5,018 nt of DNA from Tannerella sp. (GTDB lineage: Bacteria; Bacteroidota; Bacteroidia; Bacteroidales; Tannerellaceae), in contig JAIRXI010000042.1 in assembly GCA_031268395.1 (NCBI GenBank), forward strand, positions 1 through 5,018, written 5' to 3'. Below the pieces are notes generated by a model. The model was not told the DNA's origin. It worked only from the letters and a program-made list of their open reading frames with translations, and did no database searches. Shown here in pieces: positions 4,060 to 5,018 of this stretch (position 1 is the first letter of the stretch; each line of letters begins with the position of its first letter). The translations under genes and the position numbers were made by a program.

Positions 4060-5018
4060 ATGACAAAGTTAAGAAGTCTTGTTTTAGTGGCAGTCATCTT
4101 CTCCTCTTTTTCCGCCCTGGCGCAAAATACGGAGAAGATTGCCGGAAAGGTGCTGGACGAAAAGTCCGGCGAACCTGTAGTGGGAGCGAGTATTTCACTC
4201 GCCAACGAACTTACCGGAACGGTAACGGACATTGAGGGGAATTTTTCCCTGCCGGTGAAATCGTTTCCGGCTACGATTTTAGTGGATTACCTGGGATACC
4301 GTCATCAGGAAATCAGGGCAGACCGCTCTGCCGGGCCGCTGACCGTGCGGCTGCGCGAAGATGTGACCCTTTTAAACGAAGTGGTAGTCACTGCACTGGG
4401 CATCACGCGTGAAAAGAAATCGCTGGGATATGCCACGCAGAATATCCGGGGCGAAAACATCAACGGCAATGTGGAGACGAATATCGTGAACGCGCTTGCA
4501 GGCAAGGCGGCCGGAGTTCGCATCACCAATGCGCAGGGCGACATCGGAGCATCGCGGATTGTGATCCGGGGCGAGACGTCTATAGCCGGCAACAATCAGC
4601 CGCTTTTCGTCGTCGACGGTATTCCGGTAGATAATTCGCAGCTGCTGCCGGCCTCGGGGAGAGATCAAAGTCGCGACTTCCGCAATGCCGTTGCCGACCT
4701 CAATCCGGAAGACATCGAATCGCTCAATGTCCTGAAAGGCCCGAATGCCGCCGCACTCTACGGTTCGCGGGCTGCGCACGGCGTGATCCTGATTACGACC
4801 AAAAAGGGAACGTCGCAAAAGGGACTGGGGATTCAGGCGAATGCCGGATGGGCCTTTGCAACGGTCGCCACCCTGCCCGAATTTCAAAATGACTTCGGAC
4901 AGGGCACCGACGGCAAATTCAGCTATGTGGACGGCAAGGGCGGAGGCGTGAACGACGGCGTGGACGAAAGCTGGGGGCCGCGTCTGGACGGGCGGCTCAT
5001 CCCGCAGTTCTATTCCGG
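4060..5018 (+). CDS. SusC/RagA-family TonB-linked outer-membrane protein, N-terminal part (3' end outside the window)
   Basis: The protein is a TonB-dependent importer of the SusC/RagA family, the outer-membrane channel that works under a SusD-type lipoprotein lid. The 319 visible residues begin with a signal peptide (1-21, cleavage likely after SALA). A carboxypeptidase-regulatory-like beta-sandwich follows, about 26-98 (IAGKVLDEKSGEPVVGASIS and onward). Residues 106-114 (NEVVVTALG) mark the family's conserved entry to the plug. The plug runs to about 250 and includes VIRGETS (168-174), FVVDGIPV (183-190) and the hallmark DIESLNVLKGPNAAALYGSR (217-236) ending in ILITTKKG. Barrel strands begin after that, and a full-length member would have about 1000 residues. 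No ECF sigma/anti-sigma pair lies upstream, and control seems to come from the leader attenuator. The substrate cannot be read from this part; the leader hints at a sulfur- or amino-acid-related ligand. Confidence 0.95.
   Translation, partial: MTKLRSLVLVAVIFSSFSALAQNTEKIAGKVLDEKSGEPVVGASISLANELTGTVTDIEGNFSLPVKSFPATILVDYLGYRHQEIRADRSAGPLTVRLREDVTLLNEVVVTALGITREKKSLGYATQNIRGENINGNVETNIVNALAGKAAGVRITNAQGDIGASRIVIRGETSIAGNNQPLFVVDGIPVDNSQLLPASGRDQSRDFRNAVADLNPEDIESLNVLKGPNAAALYGSRAAHGVILITTKKGTSQKGLGIQANAGWAFATVATLPEFQNDFGQGTDGKFSYVDGKGGGVNDGVDESWGPRLDGRLIPQFYS

Noticed and set aside
4372..4887. 171-codon minus-strand open frame opposite the SusC-like gene
   Set aside because: It is a mirror of a strongly supported coding frame in G+C-rich sequence and has no recognisable protein motif.

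Overview
The window looks like the chromosome of a Bacteroidales-type Bacteroidota. Three signs point this way: a SusC/RagA-type TonB-linked outer-membrane protein, an HU-CCDC81/SPOR membrane protein, and three exact copies of the Bacteroidota -7 promoter element (TAnnTTTG, here always TATCTTTG) in front of genes that lack clear Shine-Dalgarno sequences. The genus cannot be fixed from the sequence alone.

Layout. Positions 1-1227 hold the last 408 codons of dnaE (DNA polymerase III alpha). A promoter overlapping the dnaE stop drives a 105-residue thioredoxin (1267-1584). Positions 1585-1873 are a convergent intergenic region with several stem-loops and a 46-codon minus-strand reading frame that may be a relic of a yqgE/algH-type gene. 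A minus-strand gene (2893-1874) encodes a protein with an HU-like N-terminus, one membrane segment, a proline-rich linker and a C-terminal SPOR domain. Its -7 box ends four bases before the ATG, so its mRNA is probably leaderless. Positions 2894-3230 form a divergent spacer with little in it beyond promoter elements and small dyads. A stand-alone DEDDh exonuclease follows (3231-3803). The window ends inside a SusC-like gene that starts at 4060.

The most interesting part is 3829-4060, the leader of the SusC-like gene. It contains a strong promoter, a 26-codon ORF with a Met-Cys-Met-Met-Cys run, and a canonical intrinsic terminator ahead of the receptor gene. An 8-base segment inside the ORF is perfectly complementary to the 5' arm of that terminator and could form a competing antiterminator. 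This is the arrangement of ribosome-mediated transcription attenuation. It would tie outer-membrane import to supply of a charged tRNA, most simply cysteinyl-tRNA.

The genes do not form one operon. dnaE, trxA and the exonuclease concern replication, redox balance and nucleic-acid processing. The SPOR protein likely acts at the division septum. The SusC gene begins a separate uptake locus, and its usual SusD partner would lie beyond the window.
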